Assembly (NCBI RefSeq): GCF_002849615.1
Contig: NZ_PDNV01000009.1
Location: 62,001 to 126,000 of the forward strand
Direction of reading: 5' to 3'
From: Pollutimonas nitritireducens
GTDB taxonomy: Bacteria > Pseudomonadota > Gammaproteobacteria > Burkholderiales > Burkholderiaceae_B
Length of the DNA: 64,000 nucleotides
Below the pieces are notes generated by a model. It was not told the DNA's origin. It saw only the letters and a list, made by a program, of their open reading frames with translations, and searched no databases. The position numbers and the translations under genes are program-made. Of the stretch, positions 35,317 to 44,168 are shown in pieces. Each line of letters starts with the position of its first letter. The stretch's first letter is position 1.

Positions 35317-35357
35317 AACGGCCGCCATTACAATTTCTTAACTTTTACAGCATCCAC

Positions 35358-35398
35358 GGCAGCAGAACCGTCGCTTTGCAACGGACTGCTGCCTTTTT
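35358..35398 (+). terminator. Terminator between the polysaccharide locus and metN
   Basis: GGCAGCAG (35358-35365) and CCGT (35368-35371) pair with ACGG (35381-35384) and CTGCTGCC (35386-35393), followed by TTTTT. It should end the polysaccharide transcript. It also lies between the TATAAT at 35311 and the metN ATG only 11 bp downstream, so it could act as an attenuator of metNIQ. Confidence 0.82.
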
Positions 35399-35408
35399 GT
35401 TAGCCCCC

Positions 35409-36467
35409 ATGATAGAAATTAAAGCGGTATCCCAACGTTTCGAGGGCCCTTCCGGGTCGGTTGATGCCATTCGCGACGTCAGCCTATCGATCCGCAAGGG
35501 CGAGGTGTTTGGCATTATCGGGCGCAGCGGAGCGGGAAAAAGCACACTGGTGCGCACGCTGAACCTGTTGAACCGCCCTACTTCTGGCCATATTGTCCTA
35601 GACGGCCAGGATATGACTTCCTTAAAACCGGAAGCCTTGCGCAACGCACGCCGCCAGATCGGCATGATTTTCCAGCATTTCAATCTGCTTTCCTCGCGTA
35701 CCGTCTACGGCAATATTGCATTGCCTCTCGAACTGGCTGGTGTCGGCAAGGCAGAGATCGATCGGAAAGTGCGCGAACTGCTGAATCTCGTCGATCTTGG
35801 CGCCCTCTCGGACCGTTATCCCGCGCAGATCAGTGGTGGCCAAAAACAGCGTGTCGGCATAGCACGGGCATTGGCCAATGATCCGAAGGTGCTGCTTTCA
35901 GACGAAGCGACATCCGCCCTCGATCCCGAAACGACCAAGTCCATTCTTGAATTGCTGAAAAAGATAAACCGGGAACTGAGCCTGACCATCGTGCTTATCA
36001 CGCACCAGATGGAAGTGATCAAACTGATCTGTGATCGCATGGCGGTCATGGAAGCGGGCGAACTGATTGAGCATGGGTCTGTGCTTGATATCTTCCGCGC
36101 CCCCCAGCACCCAGTGACACGGGCAATGATAGGCGATGTGATTTCCCAGGACCTGCCCAAAGGCGTTTTGCAGCGCGTGCGTGCACGCCTGGCGCAGACG
36201 CGTCACGGCGAAGGACAGGATCACCTGCTGCGTCTGGCCTTCACCGGTACCAGCGTCGAGGATCCTTTGCTTTCCGACGTTGTGCGCCGTTTCGGACTGG
36301 ACTTCAACATCCTGCACGGCCAGATCGATGAGATCCAGGAACAGGCGTTTGGATCCTTGGCGATACTGGCCAGAGGCACCGACGATCAAATCGAACAGGC
36401 GAAGGCATTCATGCGATCGCGCGGAGTAACGGTAGAGGAGCTGAATCATGTCGTCACAGCTGATTGA
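35409..36467 (+). CDS. metN: Methionine ABC transporter ATP-binding protein
   Basis: ATPase of the high-affinity D/L-methionine importer. 352 residues. Walker [10 protein letters not shown] is at 38-46, followed by Q-loop FQHFNLL, signature [15 protein letters not shown], Walker [14 protein letters not shown] and the switch His in THQMEV. The C-terminal about 100 residues form the regulatory NIL domain that senses methionine. Start ATG 35409 has no clear ribosome binding site. Overlaps metI by 20 bp. Confidence 0.94.
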   Translation: MIEIKAVSQRFEGPSGSVDAIRDVSLSIRKGEVFGIIGRSGAGKSTLVRTLNLLNRPTSGHIVLDGQDMTSLKPEALRNARRQIGMIFQHFNLLSSRTVYGNIALPLELAGVGKAEIDRKVRELLNLVDLGALSDRYPAQISGGQKQRVGIARALANDPKVLLSDEATSALDPETTKSILELLKKINRELSLTIVLITHQMEVIKLICDRMAVMEAGELIEHGSVLDIFRAPQHPVTRAMIGDVISQDLPKGVLQRVRARLAQTRHGEGQDHLLRLAFTGTSVEDPLLSDVVRRFGLDFNILHGQIDEIQEQAFGSLAILARGTDDQIEQAKAFMRSRGVTVEELNHVVTAD

Positions 36468-37101
36468 CCTTTTTATAAAATCCTTTCTTGAGACAGTGCT
36501 GATGGTGGGCGTCTCGGGCGTCGTAGGCTCACTGGTGGGCGTCCCACTGGGCATCCTGCTGCACCTTACCGATCGGAACGGCGTATTACCGGCACTGACC
36601 CTGAATCGGACAGTGGGCATTATCGTGAATGCGGTGCGTTCGACGCCATTCATCATCTTGCTCGTCGCCATTATTCCGCTGACGCGCTTTTTCGTCGGTA
36701 CTTCGATCGGCACGGCGGCCGCCATCGTGCCCCTGACAATAGCGGCTGCACCATTTGTCGCACGGCTGGTGGAGACCGCACTCCGGGAAGTGGACCGCGG
36801 CCTGGTCGAAGCGGCGCAAGCCATGGGCGCTACCACCTGGCAGATCGTCTATAAAGTGCTGGTGCCGGAAGCCTTTCCCGGTATTATCGCCGGCCTCACC
36901 ATCACCCTGGTCAGTCTGGTTGGCTACTCTGCGATGGCTGGCGCCGTCGGCGGCGGGGGGCTGGGAGACCTTGGCATTCGTTACGGCTACCAACGCTTCC
37001 TGCCCGAAGTCATGTTGCTTGTCGTTTTCATCCTGATCGTTTTTGTTCAATTGGTTCAGACCATGGGCGATATCCTGGTCCGTCGTTTAAGTCATCGCTA
37101 G
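36448..37101 (+). CDS. metI: Methionine ABC transporter permease
   Basis: Inner-membrane permease, 217 residues with five hydrophobic segments, the size of E. coli MetI. Conserved elements include [20 protein letters not shown], the coupling-loop motif [26 protein letters not shown] and the glycine-rich [24 protein letters not shown]. Starts inside metN, consistent with coupled translation. Confidence 0.94.
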   Translation: MSSQLIDLFIKSFLETVLMVGVSGVVGSLVGVPLGILLHLTDRNGVLPALTLNRTVGIIVNAVRSTPFIILLVAIIPLTRFFVGTSIGTAAAIVPLTIAAAPFVARLVETALREVDRGLVEAAQAMGATTWQIVYKVLVPEAFPGIIAGLTITLVSLVGYSAMAGAVGGGGLGDLGIRYGYQRFLPEVMLLVVFILIVFVQLVQTMGDILVRRLSHR

Positions 37102-37148
37102 GCCTAGGCGTCTTTGCGAATTCAATATTGCTTTTCAAAAGGAAAAAA

Positions 37149-37949
37149 ATGAAACGTCGTCAATTACTGCAGTTGGTCGCCGGACTGGGGGTTTTCATGA
37201 GCCTCGCCGCCACGCCCGCGATGTCGCAGGACAAGACCTACAAGATCGGCGTGACGGCGGGCCCGCACGCGCAGATCCTGGATTTCGTAAAAGGGCTGGC
37301 CGCCAAAGATGGCCTGAAGATCGAAGTCGTCGAGTTCAGCGACTATGTGCAGCCCAACGCCGCATTGGCCGCCGGCGATCTGGATGCCAACAGCTTCCAG
37401 CATGAGCCGTACCTGGATGCTCAGATCAAGGATCGCGGGTATAAGCTGGTCAATGTGGGGTCGACCATTACCTTTCCCATGGGAATCTACTCGAAGAAGG
37501 TCAAGACCTTGGGCGAGTTGAAGAATGGCGCACGCGTGGGCGTACCGAACGATCCCACCAATGGGGGTCGCGCCCTGTTGGTACTGCAGTCGCAAGGTCT
37601 CCTGAAATTGAAGGCCGACGCCGGCTTAAAGGCAACGCCTCTGGATATCATTGAGAATCCCAAAAAACTGGATATTATTGAACTCGACGCGGCACAGTTG
37701 CCGCGTTCGCTGTCCGACCTCGATGCCGCCGCCGTCAACGGCAACTACGCGGCGTCAGCCGGCTTGAATCCGGTGACGGATGCCATCGCCATGGAAAATG
37801 CAAAAGGTCCTTACGCGAACATCATCGCCGTGCGCAGTGAAGACAAGGACCAGGCCTGGGTGGCCAAGCTTGTCAAGGCGTACCACTCACCCGAGACCAA
37901 GGAATTCGTGACATCCACGTTCAAGAATTCGGTCATTACCTCCTGGTAA
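37149..37949 (+). CDS. metQ: Methionine-binding protein MetQ (NlpA family) without a lipobox
   Basis: Periplasmic methionine-binding protein, 266 residues. Mature family motifs: YKIGVTAGPHAQIL, VVEFSDYVQPNAAL, DANSFQHEPYLD, VGVPNDPTNGGRALLVLQ. The signal peptide (MKRRQLLQLVAGLG to about ATPAMS) has no Cys, whereas MetQ/NlpA proteins are usually lipoproteins, so this one should be a soluble periplasmic protein. Start ATG is preceded by AAAAGGA. 47 bp after metI; a strong terminator follows. Confidence 0.93.
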   Translation: MKRRQLLQLVAGLGVFMSLAATPAMSQDKTYKIGVTAGPHAQILDFVKGLAAKDGLKIEVVEFSDYVQPNAALAAGDLDANSFQHEPYLDAQIKDRGYKLVNVGSTITFPMGIYSKKVKTLGELKNGARVGVPNDPTNGGRALLVLQSQGLLKLKADAGLKATPLDIIENPKKLDIIELDAAQLPRSLSDLDAAAVNGNYAASAGLNPVTDAIAMENAKGPYANIIAVRSEDKDQAWVAKLVKAYHSPETKEFVTSTFKNSVITSW

Positions 37950-37982
37950 GCCCGACCGCCGCGCAGTCCTCGATGATATAGC

Positions 37983-38016
37983 CTGCCTCGCAAGCGAACG
38001 CGAGGCAGATTTTTTG
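37983..38016 (+). terminator. Rho-independent terminator of metNIQ
   Basis: CTGCCTCG (37983-37990) pairs with CGAGGCAG (38001-38008) around a 10-nt loop, extended by an inner C-G pair, followed by ATTTTTT. Confidence 0.88.
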
Positions 38017-38109
38017 TTGCCGACATCCGCGACTCCCACGTCGGATGTCTCTTTGACGCCATCCAGTAGTACTATCTTGGCACGTATGAATGCCTGGACT
38101 GAATCGATC

Positions 38110-38781
38110 ATGGACGAGAACGTAATTGCCGCAATGGCGCGCTGGCCCAATGTACCGGACGTCTATGGCTGGCTGTCACTCACTGCCAGCGGACAGTGGC
38201 GCCTGCACCCGGCCGGCGACGCCTGGCAATCACCACGGCCCTCCGTAGGCACAGCCCCGCAGCTGGGACATGATGGCAGGACTGGCGAATCCATTTCCAG
38301 CGACCAGATCATTCGCTTCATTGATCGCAATTACACCCACGACCACCAGGGCCGGTGGTTCTTTCAGAACGGTCCACAACGCGTATACGTCCGGCTGGAT
38401 GCGGCTCCTTACATCCTGCTTACCGGCGGCAGTACCGGCGGCGATGGTCTTTCTCTCACCACCCATACGGGACTGGACGTGGCGACGGTTCAGGAATGGT
38501 GGCTGGATGACAACGGCAGGCTGTACGCCCACACTGAACACGGGCCAGGCTTGGTGGCGGGACGCGACCTTCCCTCTGTGCTCGACGCCCTGTACACCAC
38601 CGAAGGCGTAAACCTCATGGCTGCGCTGGAGGCGGATTCGACCCCATCCGATACATTGACGTTGCGGGCATTGGGTGCATCGACCACGCCAGCGGCGAAT
38701 GCAGTTCCCTTTCGCACATGCCCAGCGACGGACATCCCGACAAGACTTGGCTTTGTGGCCAATCCACATCCTGAAAAATAA
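38110..38781 (+). CDS. Conserved hypothetical protein, cytoplasmic
   Basis: 223 residues from the ATG at 38110 (MDENVIAAMARWPNVPDVYG); an ATG at 38086 would add eight. No signal peptide, membrane segment or recognised motif. It is rich in Trp, Asp and Gly, with a Trp-rich centre (RNYTHDHQGRWFF, VQEWWLDDNGRLYAHTE) that suggests a small beta-rich fold. Coding character is clear from the long frame and conserved-looking N-terminus. It sits alone between the metQ terminator and the NUDIX gene, so context gives no function. Confidence 0.72.
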   Translation: MDENVIAAMARWPNVPDVYGWLSLTASGQWRLHPAGDAWQSPRPSVGTAPQLGHDGRTGESISSDQIIRFIDRNYTHDHQGRWFFQNGPQRVYVRLDAAPYILLTGGSTGGDGLSLTTHTGLDVATVQEWWLDDNGRLYAHTEHGPGLVAGRDLPSVLDALYTTEGVNLMAALEADSTPSDTLTLRALGASTTPAANAVPFRTCPATDIPTRLGFVANPHPEK

Positions 38782-38824
38782 CAAAGGCGCGACGTCGGCA
38801 CCACGCTTTGGGTAGAATCAAGAC

Positions 38825-39460
38825 ATGACATCGCAAGCTTCCAGTTTTTTCTTCCCGGCCCCGCGTGCGCAAAAGTTCTGCAGCCAGTGCGGCACTGCCC
38901 TTAGACAGCTCATCCCGCCGGACGACAACCGGCTTAGAGATGTGTGTGAGCACTGCGGTGCAGTGCATTACCAGAACCCGCGCAATGTGGTCGGTGTATT
39001 ACCCATATGGCACGACAAGATCCTGCTCTGCCGCCGCGCCATCGAACCCCGTTATGACAAGTGGACGCTTCCTGCCGGCTTCATGGAACTCGGCGAAACA
39101 ACGGCCCAGGGCGCCATGCGGGAAACGCAGGAAGAAGCCGGAGCGCAAATAGAGCTCGGCCCACTGTATACGGTGATCGATGTTCCACACGCTGAACAAG
39201 TGCATTTTTTCTATCTGGCCAGAGTCTTGAGTGAAGACCTTTTCCCTGGCCCCGAGAGCCTGGAAGCGGCATTCTTTGCCCTGGACGAAATTCCCTGGGA
39301 TCAGCTTGCGTTTCGCACCATCATCACCACACTCGAACACTATCTTGTCGACGTAAGAAAAGGCATCTTTCCGATGCACCACTACGATATACCCCTGGAT
39401 ATCCCAGATCCCGCTTCTGGGAGCCTTACTTCGCGACATGGCAAGATTGATCTGGATTGA
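38825..39460 (+). CDS. NUDIX hydrolase with N-terminal zinc ribbon
   Basis: Hydrolase of nucleoside-diphosphate-linked compounds. 211 residues. A zinc ribbon with CxxC pairs (Cys19/Cys22 and Cys41/Cys44) precedes a perfect NUDIX box at 85-107 (G-x5-E-x7-REx2EEAGA). The arrangement resembles NudC/YjaD-like and ADP-ribose pyrophosphatase-like proteins, but the substrate cannot be set from sequence. The 3' end overlaps aat by 23 bp, so the two are probably co-expressed. Confidence 0.88.
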   Translation: MTSQASSFFFPAPRAQKFCSQCGTALRQLIPPDDNRLRDVCEHCGAVHYQNPRNVVGVLPIWHDKILLCRRAIEPRYDKWTLPAGFMELGETTAQGAMRETQEEAGAQIELGPLYTVIDVPHAEQVHFFYLARVLSEDLFPGPESLEAAFFALDEIPWDQLAFRTIITTLEHYLVDVRKGIFPMHHYDIPLDIPDPASGSLTSRHGKIDLD

Positions 39461-40178
39461 CGAGCAGACACCGCTCCCGACGCCGGACCATGCCTCTGCG
39501 GACGGGCTGCTGGCGGCAGGCGGCAGCCTGACCGTGGCGCGGCTTGAAGAGGCCTATCGCAAAGGCATATTTCCGTGGTTCAACGAGGGCGAGCCGGTCT
39601 TGTGGTGGAGTCCCGATCCCCGGATGATCCTGGCATGCGAGGACTTCAGGGTGTCTCATTCGCTGGCCAAGAAGCTGCGCCAGGTCGCCCGCAACGAGTG
39701 CGCGCCGGACGCGCCGATACGGATTACCACCGATACCGCGTTTGAACGCGTCATTGCGGCATGCGCCGGGCCAAGAGCCACACAACCGGGAACCTGGATT
39801 TCGCCGGCCATGCAGTCGGCTTACCTGGCCTGGCATTACGCCGGCACTGCGCATAGCGTCGAAACATGGATAGACGGCGAACTTGCCGGCGGCGTCTATG
39901 GCGTCAATCTGGGCAGTTTCTTTTTTGGCGAATCAATGTTCAGCCGCAGCAGCAACGCCAGCAAACTGGCATTGGCTTACTTGGTCAGGTTCCTGCAGGC
40001 TCGAGGCATACGCCACATCGACTGCCAGCAGCAAACCAGCCACCTTGCGAGCCTGGGCGCCATGCCCATGCCTCGATCCGCCTTCCAGACCTTGCTGGCC
40101 GGCACCGTGCACAACACAGCGCCGCCATGGAGTGTCGGCCAGATCCTGCATTCCGGCGCGCTTGCACGCAACGGATAA
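39438..40178 (+). CDS. aat: Leucyl/phenylalanyl-tRNA-protein transferase
   Basis: Adds Leu or Phe from aminoacyl-tRNA to N-terminal Lys or Arg, creating N-degrons for ClpS/ClpAP. 246 residues, normal for Aat. Hallmarks are GLLAAGGSL, YRKGIFPWFNEGEPVLWWSPDPR, WISPAMQSAYLAWH, GGVYGVNLGSFFFGESMFSR and DCQQQTSHLASLGA. Begins inside the NUDIX gene and is followed 40 bp later by bpt, the second N-degron transferase. Confidence 0.96.
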   Translation: MARLIWIDEQTPLPTPDHASADGLLAAGGSLTVARLEEAYRKGIFPWFNEGEPVLWWSPDPRMILACEDFRVSHSLAKKLRQVARNECAPDAPIRITTDTAFERVIAACAGPRATQPGTWISPAMQSAYLAWHYAGTAHSVETWIDGELAGGVYGVNLGSFFFGESMFSRSSNASKLALAYLVRFLQARGIRHIDCQQQTSHLASLGAMPMPRSAFQTLLAGTVHNTAPPWSVGQILHSGALARNG

Positions 40179-40218
40179 ATGACGCCATAATGACTGCATA
40201 GCCTTACCGAGTCCAGTC

Positions 40219-40947
40219 ATGAGCCATCCGACCGAACTAACTTTCAAAGCCCTGCAATTCTACTCCACGGCTATTTATCCCTGCAGCTATCTTCCCGGAC
40301 TGGATGCCCGCTCACAAGTTGCCGCACCCACACATCTAATAGACGCCTCCACCTATTCGGAACTGGTTGAACAGGGTTTCCGCCGTAGCGGCCTGTTCAC
40401 GTATCGGCCGCACTGCGATAGCTGCCGGGCATGCTTGCCCATCCGCATAGACACCCTGCGCTTCCGACCGAGCCGCAGTCAGCGCAAGACTTGGAAACGG
40501 CATGACAATCTGCAAGCGCGTGTCTTGCCCCTGCAATGGAACGCCGAGCACTTCCAGCTGTATGACCGCTATCAACACGGTCGCCACCCGGGCGCCGGCA
40601 TGGACGAAGACAGCCAGACCCAATACAAGCAATTCCTGCTCACCAGTCGCGTAGATTCACGACTGATCGAATTCCGGCTGCCCGACGGCACACTCCAAAT
40701 GGTGTCGGTGGTGGACGCACTGGAAACCGGCTTGTCGTCGGTGTATACATTTTACGACCCCGACGCTCACGGCAGCCTGGGTACTTACGGCATATTGTGG
40801 CAAGTCGACCAATGCCGGGCTATGGGCTTGCCCTGGCTGTATCTCGGATACTGGATACAGGAAAGCCGTAAAATGGCGTATAAGTCCCAGTACACCCCCT
40901 ACCAGATCCTTCAAAACGGGAGCTGGACCGAGCCCGCTACGCCATAA
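40219..40947 (+). CDS. bpt: Aspartate/glutamate leucyltransferase (Bpt)
   Basis: Transfers Leu from Leu-tRNA to proteins with N-terminal Asp or Glu; related to eukaryotic arginyltransferase. 242 residues. Conserved N-terminal Cys motif CSYLPG and CDSCRACLP, then [12 protein letters not shown] and the C-terminal GNAT-like domain with [20 protein letters not shown] and [20 protein letters not shown]. The aat-bpt pair next to pyrD is common in proteobacteria. Annotated elsewhere as ate. Confidence 0.95.
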   Translation: MSHPTELTFKALQFYSTAIYPCSYLPGLDARSQVAAPTHLIDASTYSELVEQGFRRSGLFTYRPHCDSCRACLPIRIDTLRFRPSRSQRKTWKRHDNLQARVLPLQWNAEHFQLYDRYQHGRHPGAGMDEDSQTQYKQFLLTSRVDSRLIEFRLPDGTLQMVSVVDALETGLSSVYTFYDPDAHGSLGTYGILWQVDQCRAMGLPWLYLGYWIQESRKMAYKSQYTPYQILQNGSWTEPATP

Positions 40948-40954
40948 CCCACCC

Positions 40955-42010
40955 ATGTCATTCCTATTCGATACCTATCCCTTGGCGCGCACCGCACTTT
41001 TTTCTCTCGACGCTGAGGCCGCGCACGATCTTACACTCTCGTCGCTGCAGAAAGCCTACGATTGCAAGCTCACCCGCAAGCTGCTCGGCGCACAACCGCT
41101 GAATCCCTGCACGCTCATGGGCATGTCCCTGCGCAACCCGGTAGGATTGGCGGCCGGTTTGGACAAGAACGGTGCGCATATCGATGCCCTGGGCCATCTC
41201 GGCTTTGGATTCGTGGAAGTGGGTACGGTCACGCCGAAACCGCAAGTTGGCAACCCTAAGCCTCGGATGTTCCGCTTGCCTCGGGCGCAGGCTCTGATCA
41301 ACAGGCTTGGATTCAACAATGAGGGCCTCGACACTTTCATCAGCAATGTCAAGAATAGCCAATGGCGCAGCAACGGCGGCATCCTGGGGCTCAATATCGG
41401 CAAGAATGCGGCGACGCCCATCGATCACGCGGTGGACGACTACCTGCTGGCCCTCGAAGGGGTATATCCGCACGCCGATTACGTCACGGTAAATATTTCG
41501 TCGCCCAATACACAAAACTTGCGCGCCTTGCAGGGTCAGGATGAACTTGCGGGCCTGCTTCTGCCGCTGCAGGAAAAGCGCAAGGCGCTGGCCGACCAGC
41601 ATGGGCGCCGGGTTCCAATGGTCGTGAAGATAGCGCCCGATCTCAGCACTCAGCAAATAGACATTATTGCCGACTTGCTTACCCGCTACGATGTCGACGG
41701 CGTCATTGCCACCAACACCACGTTGTCCCGCGCGGCGGTATTGGGACTGCCACACGCCTCAGAGGCCGGCGGCTTGTCGGGTCCCCCGGTGCACGAACTC
41801 TCGCTACTGGTCATTGCCCGTCTCAGGCAGAAGTTGGGTACTTCCTTTGCCATCATTGGCGTCGGCGGCATCGTGTCGGGCCAGCAGGCAAGAGAAAAGA
41901 TCGTGGCGGGGGCAGATGCCGTACAGCTATACACCGGCCTCATATACCGTGGTCCGGCCTTGATATCGGAATGCGTGCAAGCCATAGGCAGCATTGCCAC
42001 CATACGTTAG
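40955..42010 (+). CDS. pyrD: Dihydroorotate dehydrogenase (quinone), class 2
   Basis: Membrane-associated FMN enzyme of pyrimidine synthesis, using quinone as acceptor. 351 residues, class 2 length with the N-terminal helix that binds the membrane. Motifs: [14 protein letters not shown] (FMN), [35 protein letters not shown] with the catalytic Ser, VKIAPDL and GVGGIVSG. Begins 7 bp after bpt. A strong terminator follows 32 bp after the stop. Confidence 0.96.
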   Translation: MSFLFDTYPLARTALFSLDAEAAHDLTLSSLQKAYDCKLTRKLLGAQPLNPCTLMGMSLRNPVGLAAGLDKNGAHIDALGHLGFGFVEVGTVTPKPQVGNPKPRMFRLPRAQALINRLGFNNEGLDTFISNVKNSQWRSNGGILGLNIGKNAATPIDHAVDDYLLALEGVYPHADYVTVNISSPNTQNLRALQGQDELAGLLLPLQEKRKALADQHGRRVPMVVKIAPDLSTQQIDIIADLLTRYDVDGVIATNTTLSRAAVLGLPHASEAGGLSGPPVHELSLLVIARLRQKLGTSFAIIGVGGIVSGQQAREKIVAGADAVQLYTGLIYRGPALISECVQAIGSIATIR

Positions 42011-42042
42011 ACGTTTATTTTGCCTGCACGAAGGGCCTACGC

Positions 42043-42078
42043 AAAAATCCCCGAAAAATTTCTTCTTCGGGGATTTTT
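42043..42078. terminator. Terminator after pyrD, probably bidirectional
   Basis: AAAAATCCCCGAA (42043-42055) pairs perfectly with TTCGGGGATTTTT (42066-42078) around a 10-nt loop. T-runs on both strands let it serve pyrD and the convergent phasin gene. Confidence 0.88.
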
Positions 42079-42089
42079 ACTGTCCTTCC

Positions 42090-42144
42090 TGGCCCGGCCT
42101 TTCGTGGCCCGGCCTTTCGCGGCCCGGCCTTTCGCGGCCCGGCA
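42090..42144. repeat. 15-bp tandem repeat between pyrD and the phasin gene
   Basis: Three 15-bp copies of YGGCCCGGCCTTTCG in register at 42090, 42105 and 42120, plus a partial fourth at 42135. Each unit contains the palindrome GGCCCGGCC or GGCCnnGGCC, so the array can fold into several alternative hairpins. It lies in the 3' region of the phasin transcript. Confidence 0.8.
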
Positions 42145-42172
42145 TCACTGGCCGGGTTCAGACTGGCGTGTT

Positions 42173-42760
42173 CTAAGCAGCGGAGCGGCGAGCGCGGGCG
42201 GCGCCACCCTTGGCAGCGTCAGCAGCCTCAGCGGCGTCGGAGGCAGCTTTGAACGTCGCGTTGGTTGCCGCAGTAATGTTGGATTCTGCTGCGTCGGCGG
42301 CCTGACGAGTTGCCTTGGCAACCGATTCATAGGCACTGTTCACTGTGTTCAGCGACGATTTCAGCAACGCCACGGCGCCTTCCGAACCCGTAGGAGCATT
42401 CTTCGCGATCTGGTCGATGGCTGCTGAAACCTGCTGTTGCCCCTGGGCGATCTGTTCTTCGGTCAACTTGGACAAGTCGACTTGCACGCCCGAGAAGATG
42501 TCATAGACATGCTTGCTGTAGGCCAACGCTTTTTCGGCATTGGGCTGGAATGCCGATGTGAAGCTTAGTGCTTCCTGCGCATCTTTGACTTCAACCGCTT
42601 GCTGCGATTTCTGCGCAACTTCTTCCATGGTGGCCTTGATGACCTTCAGGTTCAAGTCGACCAGCTTTTCGAAGCCGCTGAAGAATGTGCCCTGGATAGC
42701 CAGGAAGTTGTCGAGAGTGGCTTTTTGGTTGGCCAAAACTTGTTGAGGGATCGCGCTCAT
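42173..42760 (-). CDS. phaP: Phasin family protein
   Basis: Surface protein of polyhydroxyalkanoate granules. 195 residues from the ATG at 42760 (MSAIPQQVLANQKATLDNFLA), supported by AAGGAA upstream; the open frame further 5' has no coding look. The phasin domain (about 5-150) is amphipathic and helical (KLVDLNLKVIKATMEEVAQKS, SFTSAFQPNAEKALAYSKHVYDI). The C-terminus is Ala/Lys/Arg-rich (AAKGGAARARRSAA), similar to DNA-binding-like tails of some phasins. A strong promoter is at 42902-42929. No phaC is in the window. Confidence 0.92.
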   Translation of the reverse strand: MSAIPQQVLANQKATLDNFLAIQGTFFSGFEKLVDLNLKVIKATMEEVAQKSQQAVEVKDAQEALSFTSAFQPNAEKALAYSKHVYDIFSGVQVDLSKLTEEQIAQGQQQVSAAIDQIAKNAPTGSEGAVALLKSSLNTVNSAYESVAKATRQAADAAESNITAATNATFKAASDAAEAADAAKGGAARARRSAA

Positions 42761-43129
42761 GGTAATTCCTTTATAAGTAAACCGCTGGTCATGTCCTGCG
42801 GTTTGAAATGATTGAACTTCGGGTTCAAGCGTAAAAATAAAGAAGGTTAAGCAAATCACCTGCAACTGTGAAAACCTTCCATGCTGCAATGCACAAAACA
42901 AATTCTACCTGATTAATAAGACATGTCAACAACTATATGGTGCGTCGCAACATTCCCAAGAACCTTGCCAATTTAAGATCGCATTTCAGGAAAGCCTGGA
43001 TATAAGGGCTAAACCTAGGCGACAAACTCCGTGATTTCCCTTAGCATGCAGGCAGCCTGGTGACACCATTAGCAGCCAACTGTATTAAAGATCTACACTT
43101 TTACTTTGTCACAAGCAAAGGGAGACCAA
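42761..43129. other. Divergent intergenic region, phasin and Bug genes
   Basis: 369 bp with no gene. It contains the phasin promoter on the minus strand (42902-42929) and an AAGGGAG ribosome binding site (43118-43125) for the Bug gene. No convincing promoter could be picked for the Bug gene and no clear IclR operator dyad was found. Confidence 0.4.
42902..42929 (-). promoter_or_regulatory. Sigma-70 promoter of the phasin gene
   Basis: On the minus strand, TTGACA (42929-42924), a 16-bp spacer, then TAGAAT (42907-42902). The transcript would start near 42895, giving a leader of about 135 nt before the phasin ATG. Confidence 0.65.
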
Positions 43130-44110
43130 ATGAAGTATCCAACCATGAAAATAAGCTCCGCACTCATCCTGGGCGCCTTGCTATCCGCTGGCGCCGTGCA
43201 GGCGGCCGAATACCCCGATCACAGCATCAATATGATTGTCCCGTTCTCGGCAGGCGGCCCGACAGACAACGTAGCCCGTTCGCTGGCCGAGGCCATGCGA
43301 CCTACGCTGGGTCAGACCATTGTGGTCGAGAACAAAGCCGGTGCCGGTGGCACGATCGGTACCTCGCAAGTCGCCCGCGCTAAGCCCGATGGCTATAGTA
43401 TTCTACTGATGCACATCGGGTTCTCCACAGCTCCGTCGTTGTATAAGAATCCAAATTACGACGCGAAAACCAGCTTTGAACCCATCGGCCTTGTCGTTGA
43501 CGTTCCAATGACTATTATCGCGCGCTCCGACTTTCCCGCCAACAACATCAAGGAACTGGTGGAATACGTCAAGGCCAATAAAGACAAAGTGTCCCTGGCC
43601 AATGCCGGTATCGGAGCCGCCAGCCATCTTTGCGGCACTATGTTCTCCCAAGCCATCGGCGTCGATCTGCTGACCATACCTTACAAAGGTACAGGTCCGG
43701 CAATGAACGACCTGCTCGGCAAGCAAGTTGACCTTCTGTGCGACCAAACCACCAACACAACCCAACACATCAAGGCTGGCACCGTCAAGGCCTACGCCGT
43801 CACCAGCAAAGAACGCGTCGCGACGCTGCCCGACTTGCCAACCATGCAGGAATCCGGCTTCAAGGATTTTGAGGTCGGTATCTGGCACGGCATGTGGGCC
43901 CCGGCCGGAACGCCAAAACCGGTTACTGACAAACTTGTCAGCGCACTTCAGGCTGGCGTGGCGAATCCAGAGTTTCAGAAACGCATGGCTGCCCTGGGCG
44001 CAACTGTCCTGACGAAAGAAGCGAATCCTGAAGCACTAGCCAAAAAAGTTGAGCAACAAGTTCCCCAATGGGCGGACCTGTTCAAGAAAGCGGGCGTAGA
44101 AGCCCAATAA
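43130..44110 (+). CDS. Tripartite tricarboxylate transporter substrate-binding protein (Bug/TctC family)
   Basis: Periplasmic solute receptor for organic acids. 326 residues from the ATG at 43130, which has AAGGGAG upstream. A Sec signal peptide ends about at AVQAAEYP. Family motifs: YPDHSINMIVPFSAGGPTDNVAR, VVENKAGAGGTIG, IPYKGTGPAMNDLLGKQVDLL and LPDLPTMQESG. No TctA/TctB membrane genes are adjacent, which is normal for the many orphan Bug proteins of Bordetella relatives. The convergent IclR-type gene may regulate it. The ligand is unknown. Confidence 0.92.
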   Translation: MKYPTMKISSALILGALLSAGAVQAAEYPDHSINMIVPFSAGGPTDNVARSLAEAMRPTLGQTIVVENKAGAGGTIGTSQVARAKPDGYSILLMHIGFSTAPSLYKNPNYDAKTSFEPIGLVVDVPMTIIARSDFPANNIKELVEYVKANKDKVSLANAGIGAASHLCGTMFSQAIGVDLLTIPYKGTGPAMNDLLGKQVDLLCDQTTNTTQHIKAGTVKAYAVTSKERVATLPDLPTMQESGFKDFEVGIWHGMWAPAGTPKPVTDKLVSALQAGVANPEFQKRMAALGATVLTKEANPEALAKKVEQQVPQWADLFKKAGVEAQ

Positions 44111-44168
44111 GCTGAAAGTGCCGGATCTTCAACACCATGTTGGGTCCGGCATGCCGTCCGTAGCGAGC

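Noticed and set aside
35265-35408. SAM riboswitch in front of metN
   Set aside because: The space between the possible promoter and the terminator hairpin is too short for SAM-I and I could not recognise SAM-II features.
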